Source: an uncultured Solobacterium sp. (GTDB lineage: Bacteria > Bacillota_I > Bacilli_A > Erysipelotrichales > Erysipelotrichaceae). From it: a stretch of 6,703 nt of DNA. Under the pieces are notes generated by a model. That model was not told where the DNA came from. It searched no databases and worked only from the letters and a program-made list of their open reading frames with translations. Position 1 is the stretch's first letter; every line of letters starts with the position of its first letter. Location of the stretch: contig CAJJTI010000107.1 of NCBI GenBank assembly GCA_905194705.1, positions 1 through 6,703 of the forward strand, given 5' to 3'. Shown here piece by piece: positions 1-6,590 of this stretch. The position numbers were made by a program, and so were the translations under genes.

Positions 1-2427
1 AAAAGTGCTTGTCACTACGACAATACCACTACCTAACTGGTCTCTAAAATCAAACGCCATCTGTTTAGCAGCTGCATTATCTTTTTCTACATGAGTATAA
101 AGGAACTTCACACCATTGACTTCTTCAACCTGAGATGCCTGGTTCTTTGCTTCTAATGCATTCAACTTACTTGTTAATGTTTCGATTTCTTTTTTCATTA
201 TATTAAGAGTAGTCATTGTGCTTTCAGCTTTTTCTACGATCTTATTGAAATCATTTGCCTTAAGTACAGTACCTACTTCTTCTAAAGTTTCTTCAGATTT
301 TCTTAATGCTTTATAAGCTCTCACATTAGTGACTGCTTCAATTCTTCTTACACCAGAACCAACTGAAGTTTCCATTTCAATCTTGAATAAACCAATCTTT
401 GCAGTATTAGAAACATGTGTACCACCACATAATTCTACTGAGAAGTCACCTACACGTACAACTCTTACAACATCACCATATTTTTCATCAAATAAAGCTG
501 TTGCCCCTGCATTGATGGCTTCTTCCTTAGGCATTTCTTTAACATCAACATCAACACCCTTGAAGATATATTCATTAACCATATCTTCTACAGCTGTTAA
601 TTCTTCTTTAGTCATCTTTGATGGATGAGTGAAGTCAAAACGCAATCTGTTTTCATCTAAGTATGAACCAGCCTGTCCAACATGTGAACCTAAGACATTC
701 TTTAATGCAGCATCTAGTAAATGTGTTGCAGTATGGTTATTTTCAATTAATGCACGACGTGCTGTATCCACTGTTAATTCTACAGTATCACCTACATGTA
801 CACTGCCACTCGTTAACTTAATATAATGTAAATGCTGACCATTAGGAGCCTTTAATACATTAGTGACTTCTGCATCAAACTGATCTGAATGAGCAGAACC
901 TGTATCGGCACACTGACCACCCATTTCAGCATAGAAGTTAGTTGTTTCAACGATGATTTCACCTTCATCAGTCAGTTCATTGACCTTTTCTCCATCCTTG
1001 AATAAACCTATAACTGTAGTCTTACAAGGTGCTGTGTCATAAACGAAAGTAGAAGGAGTAGTGAAATCCATTAAATCAATCTTCTGAGAAGCCATTGATT
1101 CTCTTTCACCACGTGCTGCACGAGCACGATCCTGCTGTGCTTTCATTTCTACCTGGAACCCTTCGCTATCAACAGTGAATCCAGATTCTTCTGCGATTTC
1201 AATAGTTAATTCTAGTGGGAAACCATATGTATCATATAACATGAAGGCAGTAGAACCATCAATCATCTTATTATCAGAGTGTGCAATAACATCCTTAATC
1301 TTCTTTTCACCCTGAGATAATGTCTTATGGAATGCCACTTCTTCTTTCTTAACAGCTTCCTTAACAAATTCTGCTTTTTCTGGAAGATAATCATAGAATT
1401 CTTTCATGTTATCTACTACAACATCCACTAAAGTATATAAGAAAGGCTTATCGATACCAATGTTCTTACCGTAACGAACAGCTCTTCTTAAAATTCTTCT
1501 TAATACATAACCACGTCCTGCACGGTCAAACATAGCACCATCACTTAATGCGAATGTTACAGTACGGATATGATCGGCAATAACTCTATAAGCCATTTTA
1601 TATTCAGGATCAGTATAAGGATGTTTTGCATATTTTTCAGTCTCATGAATAATAGGCAAGAATAAGTCTGTATCAAAGTTTGTTTCACCATCTTGTACTA
1701 AACAAACAAGTCTTTCTAAACCCATACCTGTATCAATATTCTTTTGAGGTAATTCTTTATATTCACTTCTTTGCATTTGACCTGGTTTACAATCATATTG
1801 AGAGAATACAATATTCCATACTTCGATATAACGATCATTTTCAATATCGTCAAAGAATAGTTTTTCACCTAAATGTTCTGGATCATATTTTTCACCACGA
1901 TCATAATATAACTCTGTATCTGGTCCACCAGGGCCTTCACCAATTTCCCAGAAGTTATCATTAGTCTTGCGGATATGACTTTCAATCATGCCAACTTTAA
2001 CCCATGTGTTATATGCTTCAATGTCATCTGGATATACAGTTACATATAGACGATTTTTATCAAAACCAATCCATTCAGGTGAAGTTAAAAATTCCCAAGC
2101 CCATGTAATCGCTTCTGTTTTGAAGTAATCACCAATTGAGAAGTTACCTAACATTTCAAAGAATGTATGATGACGAGCAGTTTTACCTACATTTTCAATA
2201 TCGTTAGTACGAATTGATTTTTGAGCATTGCAGATACGGTTTGACTTTGGTTTTTCTGTACCGTCAAAGTATTTCTTTAGTGCAGATACACCTGCGTTAA
2301 TCCATAGTAATGTTGGATCGTTATGAGGAATCAAGCTTGCGCCTGGTTCAATCATGCATCCTTTTGATGCGAAAAAATCCAAAAACATTTGACGGATTTG
2401 ATTACCTGTTAGTTGTTTTTGTTCCAT
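1..2427 (-). CDS. alaS: Alanyl-tRNA synthetase (AlaS), C-terminus cut by the window edge
   Basis: Cytoplasmic class II synthetase that charges tRNA-Ala with alanine and edits mischarged Ser/Gly. The frame is open without a stop from the ATG at 2427 to base 1, giving 809 codons; family members run about 870-880, so roughly 65-70 residues are missing. Seen in order: the N-terminal catalytic core; motif 2 (GKTARHHTFFEMLGNF, Arg at about residue 85); motif 3 (DTGMGLERL, about 232-240); the editing-domain zinc site HTATH (H565, H569) with CGGTH (C667, H671), matching the family's spacing; a predicted coiled coil at about 720-765; then the start of the C-Ala domain (DQLGSGIVVV). The start is supported by an AAAGGAGAG ribosome binding site at 2436-2444, 8 bases upstream, and by the family N-terminus (FLDFFASKG, PHNDPTLL). 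Expression is controlled by the T-box leader just upstream. All key residues I checked are present, so it should be functional. Confidence 0.97.
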   Translation of the reverse strand, partial: MEQKQLTGNQIRQMFLDFFASKGCMIEPGASLIPHNDPTLLWINAGVSALKKYFDGTEKPKSNRICNAQKSIRTNDIENVGKTARHHTFFEMLGNFSIGDYFKTEAITWAWEFLTSPEWIGFDKNRLYVTVYPDDIEAYNTWVKVGMIESHIRKTNDNFWEIGEGPGGPDTELYYDRGEKYDPEHLGEKLFFDDIENDRYIEVWNIVFSQYDCKPGQMQRSEYKELPQKNIDTGMGLERLVCLVQDGETNFDTDLFLPIIHETEKYAKHPYTDPEYKMAYRVIADHIRTVTFALSDGAMFDRAGRGYVLRRILRRAVRYGKNIGIDKPFLYTLVDVVVDNMKEFYDYLPEKAEFVKEAVKKEEVAFHKTLSQGEKKIKDVIAHSDNKMIDGSTAFMLYDTYGFPLELTIEIAEESGFTVDSEGFQVEMKAQQDRARAARGERESMASQKIDLMDFTTPSTFVYDTAPCKTTVIGLFKDGEKVNELTDEGEIIVETTNFYAEMGGQCADTGSAHSDQFDAEVTNVLKAPNGQHLHYIKLTSGSVHVGDTVELTVDTARRALIENNHTATHLLDAALKNVLGSHVGQAGSYLDENRLRFDFTHPSKMTKEELTAVEDMVNEYIFKGVDVDVKEMPKEEAINAGATALFDEKYGDVVRVVRVGDFSVELCGGTHVSNTAKIGLFKIEMETSVGSGVRRIEAVTNVRAYKALRKSEETLEEVGTVLKANDFNKIVEKAESTMTTLNIMKKEIETLTSKLNALEAKNQASQVEEVNGVKFLYTHVEKDNAAAKQMAFDFRDQLGSGIVVVTSTF

Positions 2428-2451
2428 AATATTTACTCTCCTTTAAAATAT

Positions 2452-2477
2452 AAAAACGTTCCAATACAGGAACGTTT
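2452..2477 (-). terminator. T-box intrinsic terminator (attenuator) before alaS
   Basis: A 9-bp stem, AAACGTTCC (2477-2469) with GGAACGTTT (2462-2454), closes a TGTATT loop and runs into a T-rich tract reading TTTTTATATTTT. It ends just before the alaS ribosome binding site. It is the default OFF structure of the leader and is probably the only terminator available to transcripts coming from recD2. Confidence 0.93.
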
Positions 2478-2494
2478 AAACGCGGTACCATCCT
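2468..2494 (-). promoter_or_regulatory. T-box antiterminator element
   Basis: The antiterminator can be drawn directly. AGGA (2494-2491) pairs with TCCT (2471-2468), leaving the 7-base bulge TGGTACC that receives the tRNA acceptor end. GCG (2483-2481) pairs with CGT (2474-2472) around a TTTAAA loop. Its 3' strand is the same CGTTCC that forms the 5' arm of the terminator, so the two structures exclude each other, as expected for a T-box. Confidence 0.9.
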
Positions 2495-2669
2495 ATTTCG
2501 TGTTATTTCTAACACGCACCTTAATTCATCATCTTTAACGCAGATATACGTTGCTTATTAGGCACATCTCCAGAGTAGCTTCTATTTAATTCCTGCAAAG
2601 TTTTCACCATCCACTTTGTCTCTAGTTCAGTTTTTAAATATACTCGTCTCTTTCTTCGATTTCTTAGTA

Positions 2670-2697
2670 ATATTACCACATCAAAAATCTTTCGCAA
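2670..2697 (-). promoter_or_regulatory. Probable sigma-A promoter of the T-box leader and alaS
   Basis: A -35-like TTGCGA (2697-2692) and a -10-like TAATAT (2675-2670) are separated by 16 bases, and the -10 is preceded by TGG, giving an extended -10 form. It begins 4 bases after the recD2 stop codon. A start near 2664 would give a leader of about 237 bases, a usual T-box length. Position and match support it; no experimental start site is known to me. Confidence 0.6.
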
Positions 2698-2701
2698 TAT
2701 T

Positions 2702-4888
2702 TTACAAGAAAATTTCTTTATTTTTTCCCTTTTCAATTAACTTTTCTTTTAAAGAGGATTCTCTTTCATGTCTTTCTTTTGTTTCAATTCCTTTGATAAA
2801 TGCATTCTTGCTGCCTAAAAGAATAAGTGACTGTCTAGCTCTAGTAACACCTGTATAAATTAATTTTCTTTGCAGCATATGATAATGACTATTAACAATA
2901 GGCATAATGACAATTGGATATTCACTGCCCTGGCTCTTATGAATAGAAATACAATAAGCAAGAGTAATATTTGAAATATTATCTAATGTATAGGAGACAA
3001 ATGTTTCATCAAATTGTACATATAAAGTAGTTTTACCATTTTCATTTTCTTCACTTGATTCTATTTCTACTAATGTTCCTATATCACCATTATAAACATC
3101 ATCGTCAGGTTGATTTTTTAACTGTAATATTTTGTCTCCCTCTCGAAAAGTCATATATCCTGTTTTGATTTCTCTTTTAAATGTATCTTTAGGATTAAAT
3201 GTTTCCTGTAAGGTTTTATTTAATATATCAATTCCTACAGGACCGGAATAAATTGGTGATAAAACCTGTATATCTGATAATGAATAATTCTTGTCTAATG
3301 CATCCTTTACAATAAAAACAATCTTATTTTTAATATCTTCTGCACTACATTCAAAAAAAGCAATGTCATCATGATAATCATCAAAATTAGGAATAGAAGT
3401 CTGTATATCATGAGCCAATTGAATTACATCGCTGCCATCTTTCTGACGATAAATATGATTTAAACGAATAACAGGAAATAACTGACTTTCTATCAGTTCT
3501 CTTAATACACATCCTGGTGAAACTGAAGGTAATTGATTTTCATCACCGATAATACAAATCTTCTTAATTCTTTTACTTGCAAGTAACAAATTATAAAATA
3601 ACCAGTTATCTACCATAGAAAACTCATCAATAATCAATAAATCAGCTAAAACTGGTTCTTTTTCATTTTTTCCAAATGTATTTGTTTCTAAATCCCATTC
3701 AAGTAGTGAATGAATTGTTTTAGAAGCACAATCTGTAAGTTCTGATAATCTTTTACTGGCTCTACCGGTTGGTGCACTGCAGATGATTTCACTTGTTGGA
3801 TATAACATTTTAAATAATGTAACAATTGCTTTAACAACAGTTGTTTTTCCTGTGCCGGGACCACCAGTAATAATTGAAAAAGGATGGTCGAAGAAATCAA
3901 ATATTGCTTCTTTTTGTGTTTCATCATAAGTAATCGCAAAGTCCTGCTGCAATTCTTCGAGATAATTACTTAATAACTCTTTATCTACTTTTTGTATTTC
4001 ATAATAAGGAAAATGTACTAAAAAATCGCTGATACCTTCTTCACTTTGATATTGTGTTATTGGATAAATACGATTATCTTCTTTAACAAGCTGTCTATTA
4101 AATAAAGCTTTTTGTAATAATTCCTCAAAAGACGTAAATCCTGCCTTCTCATATTGTTCTTGAAGAGCTTCAGTTTTAACAAAACTATCTCCTGTTTTCA
4201 TGCACATATTCATGCATAAAGAAATTAAATACGCATACATGCGTCGAGGATCATCATCTTCTACACCAATGCTTTTCGCAATTTTATCAGCCGTTAAAAA
4301 ACCAAAACCATCACATTCTTCAATGACACGATATGGGTTTTCTTTCAGCTTTTCTAAAGCTTCTTTACCATATGCTTTATTTAAACGAATAATATTTCGT
4401 ATACCAATACCATGAACATTTAAAAATTGAATAAGTTCTTCCATACTTGAATCTTCTTGTGCTAAGCCATCTCTAATAGAACCTATGATTTTTTGTGACA
4501 GATTTAATTCATCAAGGACACTTAAATCATTTCTAATCATAGATAAACAATCATCACCAAGATATTCAACTATTTTTTTTGCTGTTTTTTGACCTACACC
4601 AGGGAATTGAATTCCTGACAAATAACGAATAATACCTTCTCTTTCACTTGGTAATGGTTTTTCATAGGATTGTATATTGAACTGCATTCCATATTTTGCA
4701 TGTTCTACATACTGACCGTAAAAGTTATAGAGAATATCAGGCTCTATATTTTGAATAAAACCAGTAGCTGTAAGAGATTTTTCATTTTCATCGTTCAGTT
4801 TTAGTCTTAAGACAGTATAAAAATTATCTTCATTATGATAAACAACATGAACGACTTTTGCATTAATTTTTACTAACTCTTCTTTCAT
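2702..4888 (-). CDS. recD2: RecD2-family ATP-dependent 5'-3' DNA helicase
   Basis: SF1B helicase of the RecD2/YrrC type (728 residues; Bacillus YrrC is somewhat longer, near 800). The family acts in DNA repair and replication-fork maintenance independently of RecBCD, which most Firmicutes replace with AddAB. Seen in order: an N-terminal OB-like region (1-75); helix-hairpin-helix repeats (FPGVGQKTAKKI near 95-106, VHGIGIRNI near 158, CDGFGFLTADKI near 192); Walker A GGPGTGKTT (342-350, K348); Walker B DEFSM (421-425); motif III GDENQLPSVSPG (448-459); motif IV YRQ (480-482); and motifs V/VI NGDIG (600-604), HKSQGSE (650-656) and VTRAR (681-685). All ATPase and DNA-binding motifs look intact. 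The start at 4888 has GGAG 7 bases upstream (4899-4896). It follows mnmA after 115 bases and is separated from it by a terminator. Its stop lies at the alaS promoter. Confidence 0.96.
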   Translation of the reverse strand: MKEELVKINAKVVHVVYHNEDNFYTVLRLKLNDENEKSLTATGFIQNIEPDILYNFYGQYVEHAKYGMQFNIQSYEKPLPSEREGIIRYLSGIQFPGVGQKTAKKIVEYLGDDCLSMIRNDLSVLDELNLSQKIIGSIRDGLAQEDSSMEELIQFLNVHGIGIRNIIRLNKAYGKEALEKLKENPYRVIEECDGFGFLTADKIAKSIGVEDDDPRRMYAYLISLCMNMCMKTGDSFVKTEALQEQYEKAGFTSFEELLQKALFNRQLVKEDNRIYPITQYQSEEGISDFLVHFPYYEIQKVDKELLSNYLEELQQDFAITYDETQKEAIFDFFDHPFSIITGGPGTGKTTVVKAIVTLFKMLYPTSEIICSAPTGRASKRLSELTDCASKTIHSLLEWDLETNTFGKNEKEPVLADLLIIDEFSMVDNWLFYNLLLASKRIKKICIIGDENQLPSVSPGCVLRELIESQLFPVIRLNHIYRQKDGSDVIQLAHDIQTSIPNFDDYHDDIAFFECSAEDIKNKIVFIVKDALDKNYSLSDIQVLSPIYSGPVGIDILNKTLQETFNPKDTFKREIKTGYMTFREGDKILQLKNQPDDDVYNGDIGTLVEIESSEENENGKTTLYVQFDETFVSYTLDNISNITLAYCISIHKSQGSEYPIVIMPIVNSHYHMLQRKLIYTGVTRARQSLILLGSKNAFIKGIETKERHERESSLKEKLIEKGKNKEIFL

Positions 4889-4899
4889 CTCTATTCTCC

Positions 4900-4926
4900 A
4901 AAAAAGAAGTGGTTATCTCCACTTCT
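4900..4926 (-). terminator. Intrinsic terminator between mnmA and recD2
   Basis: An 8-bp perfect stem, AGAAGTGG (4926-4919) with CCACTTCT (4912-4905), encloses an AGATAA loop and is followed at once by TTTTT (4904-4900). The next four bases, GGAG, are the recD2 ribosome binding site, so there is no spacer between the U-tract and translation initiation signals. It most simply ends the spx-like/mnmA transcript with some read-through into recD2. Confidence 0.88.
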
Positions 4927-4932
4927 CATAGT

Positions 4933-4952
4933 AACAATTTATTAGAAGAATA
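4933..4952 (-). repeat. Small inverted repeat upstream of the recD2 terminator
   Basis: TAGAAGA (4952-4946) and TCTTCTA (4939-4933) form a 7-bp stem around GATTAT. The stem is AT-rich and has no T-run after it, so it is not a terminator by itself. It could be an alternative leader structure, an operator-like palindrome, or chance in AT-rich DNA. Confidence 0.35.
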
Positions 4953-5003
4953 ATCTCTTCTATATATATTATTCGACAAAAAAATGAATTTCCCCAAAAA
5001 AAC

Positions 5004-6140
5004 TTATTTCAGAGCTTCTAAACATATTTTCTGCATTAAATCTTCTTTATTTTTTAATACATTATCGATGACACCGCCACCAATCATGACTTCACCATCA
5101 TAAAATACGGCTTCTTGACCAGGAGTTACACTTTTAATTGGCTTGTCGTATATTACTTGTACTTCTGTTTCTGATATTTTACGAATAGTTACTGGTTGAT
5201 CATTTTGTCTGTATCTAAATTTAGCTGTGCAATGTAATGTATCAGGAATATCAGCAAGATAATTCATACCACTGACACTACATTCATCAGAAAACAACCA
5301 GTCAATATGTTCAGCATCAGTAACATATAATTCATTCTTCTCTACATCTTTACCAACAACAAAATATGGTCCTGTACCACCGATATCAAGGCCTTTTCTT
5401 TGACCAACGGTATAATAAAGAACGCCTAGATGTTCACCTACTACTTCATGATTTGCAATATTAATAATTTTACCTTTTTTCATTGGTAGATAATTACTTA
5501 AAAACTCTCTAAAATTTCTTTCTCCAATAAAACAAATACCTGTTGAATCCTTTTTCTTAGCAATAGATAAATTTAATTCATCTGCTATTTGACGAACTTC
5601 AGGTTTAGTGATTGTACCAAGCGGAAACATGATTTTATCTAATACATCACGATTAATTTGTGCTAAGAAATAAGATTGATCTTTATTACAATCATCAGCT
5701 TTACATACAGCAGGTAAATCATTATACATACCCATTTTTGCATAATGTCCAGTCGCCACAATATCAAAACCCATTTCTTTGCCATATTTCATGAAGGAAT
5801 CAAATTTAATATGTTTATTGCATAAAATATCTGGATTAGGTGTTCTACCCTTTTTATATTCATCAAGGAATGTCTGAAATACTTCTTTCCAGTATTCTTC
5901 AATAAAATCAACTCTTAATAAAGGTAAATCTAAACTGTTTGCTACACTTAAAGCATCGTTATAATCCTGCTCTTGAGTACAGATATCTTCGTTTAATGTA
6001 GGATTGCCTAAAATATCATCATTTGTTAATGAATCCCAATTACGCATAAAGGCACATGTAACATCATAGCCTTGTTTTTTTAATAAATAGGCAGCTATAG
6101 CACTGTCAACGCCACCTGATAAACCAACCATTATCTTCAT
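5004..6140 (-). CDS. mnmA: tRNA-specific 2-thiouridylase MnmA
   Basis: Cytoplasmic enzyme that uses ATP to activate U34 of tRNA-Lys, -Glu and -Gln and inserts sulfur delivered by a cysteine desulfurase. At 378 residues it is close to the usual 360-375. Seen: PP-loop SGGVDS (residues 8-13); the first catalytic cysteine in GRTPNPDILCN (C107); GHYAKM (about 131-136); NKDQSYFL (152-159); the second catalytic cysteine in DSTGICFIGERNF (C203); and a C-terminal beta-barrel part including TVGQRKGL and TPGQEAVFY. The segment after FMRNWDS is longer than in E. coli or Bacillus and resembles the Mollicutes/Erysipelotrichia form. The open frame extends to an ATG at 6182, but I chose 6140 because the PP-loop normally lies within about 10 residues of the start. 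The upstream stop and this ATG read TAATATG, one base apart, suggesting translational coupling; only a weak GAAGAG lies 13 bases upstream. No cysteine desulfurase gene is in view. Confidence 0.96.
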   Translation of the reverse strand: MKIMVGLSGGVDSAIAAYLLKKQGYDVTCAFMRNWDSLTNDDILGNPTLNEDICTQEQDYNDALSVANSLDLPLLRVDFIEEYWKEVFQTFLDEYKKGRTPNPDILCNKHIKFDSFMKYGKEMGFDIVATGHYAKMGMYNDLPAVCKADDCNKDQSYFLAQINRDVLDKIMFPLGTITKPEVRQIADELNLSIAKKKDSTGICFIGERNFREFLSNYLPMKKGKIINIANHEVVGEHLGVLYYTVGQRKGLDIGGTGPYFVVGKDVEKNELYVTDAEHIDWLFSDECSVSGMNYLADIPDTLHCTAKFRYRQNDQPVTIRKISETEVQVIYDKPIKSVTPGQEAVFYDGEVMIGGGVIDNVLKNKEDLMQKICLEALK

Positions 6141-6141
6141 A

Positions 6142-6546
6142 TTAGTCTTTTTTCTCTTCATCACAGTTATCACAAACTTCAATTTCTCTTATCTCGCCAC
6201 AAACTTTCCAGTTTACGCATGTATCAGAACAGAAGTTTTTAGGAATATTCTCAACGATTTCTCTTGAGAATGTCGTAATTTCTTCAGAATCATATCCAAC
6301 CTGAAAATTATTTTCATTTAAAATAATTGGTCTTTTTAAGACACTTGGATTTTGTTGAATAAATTTAATTAATTCATCAACAGTCATGTCATCTATATTA
6401 ATATGATTTTCTAAGATGACTTTGCTTCTTTTAGAAATAATATCTTCAGCTCCATTATCAGTACGCATTAGTAAATACTTAATTTCTTCTGGAGACAAAA
6501 GCACTTTAAAAATATTTTTTTCTTTATATACGCAAAAAAGCTCCAT
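6142..6546 (-). CDS. Spx/ArsC-family regulator lacking the N-terminal CxxC segment
   Basis: A 134-residue frame. From about residue 8 it follows Spx closely: KEKNIF, LSPEEIKYLLMRTDNG, DIISKRSKV (R40, K42), the VLKRPII motif (RPI 72-74) and QVGYDSEEI align with Bacillus Spx from its residue about 28 onward, an offset of 20. Spx binds the RNA polymerase alpha subunit and redirects transcription under thiol stress, sensing through a CxxC at residues 10-13. Here that CxxC and the first beta-alpha unit of the thioredoxin-like fold are missing. The ATG at 6546 lies inside the 3' arm of a terminator with no convincing ribosome binding site; a later start (GTG near residue 15, or Met27) would shorten it further. 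The C-terminal tail has five cysteines (106, 110, 116, 125, 128), absent from Bacillus Spx. It may be a 5'-deleted remnant still transcribed with mnmA, or a divergent variant. Family call is firm; function and start are uncertain. Confidence 0.75.
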   Translation of the reverse strand: MELFCVYKEKNIFKVLLSPEEIKYLLMRTDNGAEDIISKRSKVILENHINIDDMTVDELIKFIQQNPSVLKRPIILNENNFQVGYDSEEITTFSREIVENIPKNFCSDTCVNWKVCGEIREIEVCDNCDEEKKD

Positions 6547-6575
6547 GCCGACTTCATTGTCAGCCCGGAGCTTTT
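6534..6575 (-). terminator. Strong intrinsic terminator downstream of the cysteine-rich gene
   Basis: AAAGCTCC (6574-6567) pairs with GGAGCTTT (6544-6537), and GCTGAC (6564-6559) pairs with GTCGGC (6552-6547) across one wobble, closing an AATGAA loop. The joint between the two helices holds one G-T wobble and one G-A mismatch, so the hairpin is nearly continuous over 16 positions. Six T residues follow (6539-6534). On the plus strand the hairpin is also followed by TTTT, so it might work in both directions. It overlaps the first codons of the Spx-like frame. Confidence 0.9.
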
Positions 6576-6590
6576 AATCTTTAATTTTAA

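Larger units (their letters stand above)
2452..2664 (-). promoter_or_regulatory. T-box riboswitch leader (tRNA-Ala sensing) of alaS
   Basis: A cis-acting RNA that binds uncharged tRNA-Ala and allows transcription into alaS only when alanine charging is low. Reading 5' to 3' on the minus strand: an AGTA motif (2644-2641); an upper Stem I helix, TATTTAA (2640-2634) with TTAAATA (2589-2583), then CTG with CAG; the AGAGA motif (2623-2619) and distal GGATGGTG element (2612-2605) on a CAAAGT/ACTTTG stem; and a specifier loop with GCT at 2579-2577 in the context GAAGCTAC. GCU is an alanine codon, matching the downstream gene. A Stem II region follows (an AACG/CGTT helix can form). Stem III is a 7-bp helix with a GAAA loop (2516-2499). 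The T-box consensus AGGATGGTACCGCG lies at 2494-2481; its TGGT would pair with an ACCA tRNA end. The 71-residue open frame here is a shadow. The 5' end is estimated from the promoter. Confidence 0.95.
4889..5003. other. mnmA-recD2 intergenic region with possible weak promoter
   Basis: A 115-base, very AT-rich gap. Read on the minus strand it contains a T-run, a TATATATA stretch, a weak hairpin and then the terminator next to the recD2 ribosome binding site. Promoter-like pairs exist, for example TTGTCG (4979-4974) followed after 18 bases by GATTAT, or TTCATT followed after 16 bases by TATATA. Each matches consensus at only about four of six positions, and such AT-rich sequence gives chance matches, so I do not choose between them. 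If recD2 has its own start site it most likely lies here, upstream of the terminator, which would make the terminator an attenuator. Confidence 0.4.

Noticed and set aside
329..826. Plus-strand open frames at 329-628 and 629-826
   Set aside because: They lie wholly inside alaS, whose minus-strand frame carries the conserved editing-domain motifs; they are antisense shadows.
1680..1964. Plus-strand open frame of 94 codons
   Set aside because: It is antisense to the alaS catalytic domain, including motif 3; its composition reflects the reverse strand.
2521..2736. Minus-strand 71-codon frame that could look like a leader peptide
   Set aside because: It begins inside recD2 and runs across the promoter and Stem I-II of the T-box leader. 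The RNA structure explains the sequence, and no sensible ribosome binding site or family was seen.
2616..2858. Plus-strand 80-codon frame, hydrophobic-looking
   Set aside because: It is antisense to the T-box Stem I and the recD2 C-terminus; the apparent hydrophobicity comes from AT-rich complementary codons.
3688..3939. Minus-strand 83-codon frame
   Set aside because: It overlaps the Walker A region of recD2 in another frame; the recD2 motifs settle which frame is real.
6141..6182. Longer MnmA start at 6182 or 6161
   Set aside because: Either would overlap the Spx-like gene and put a basic extra peptide before the PP-loop, unlike the family; no better ribosome binding site supports them.
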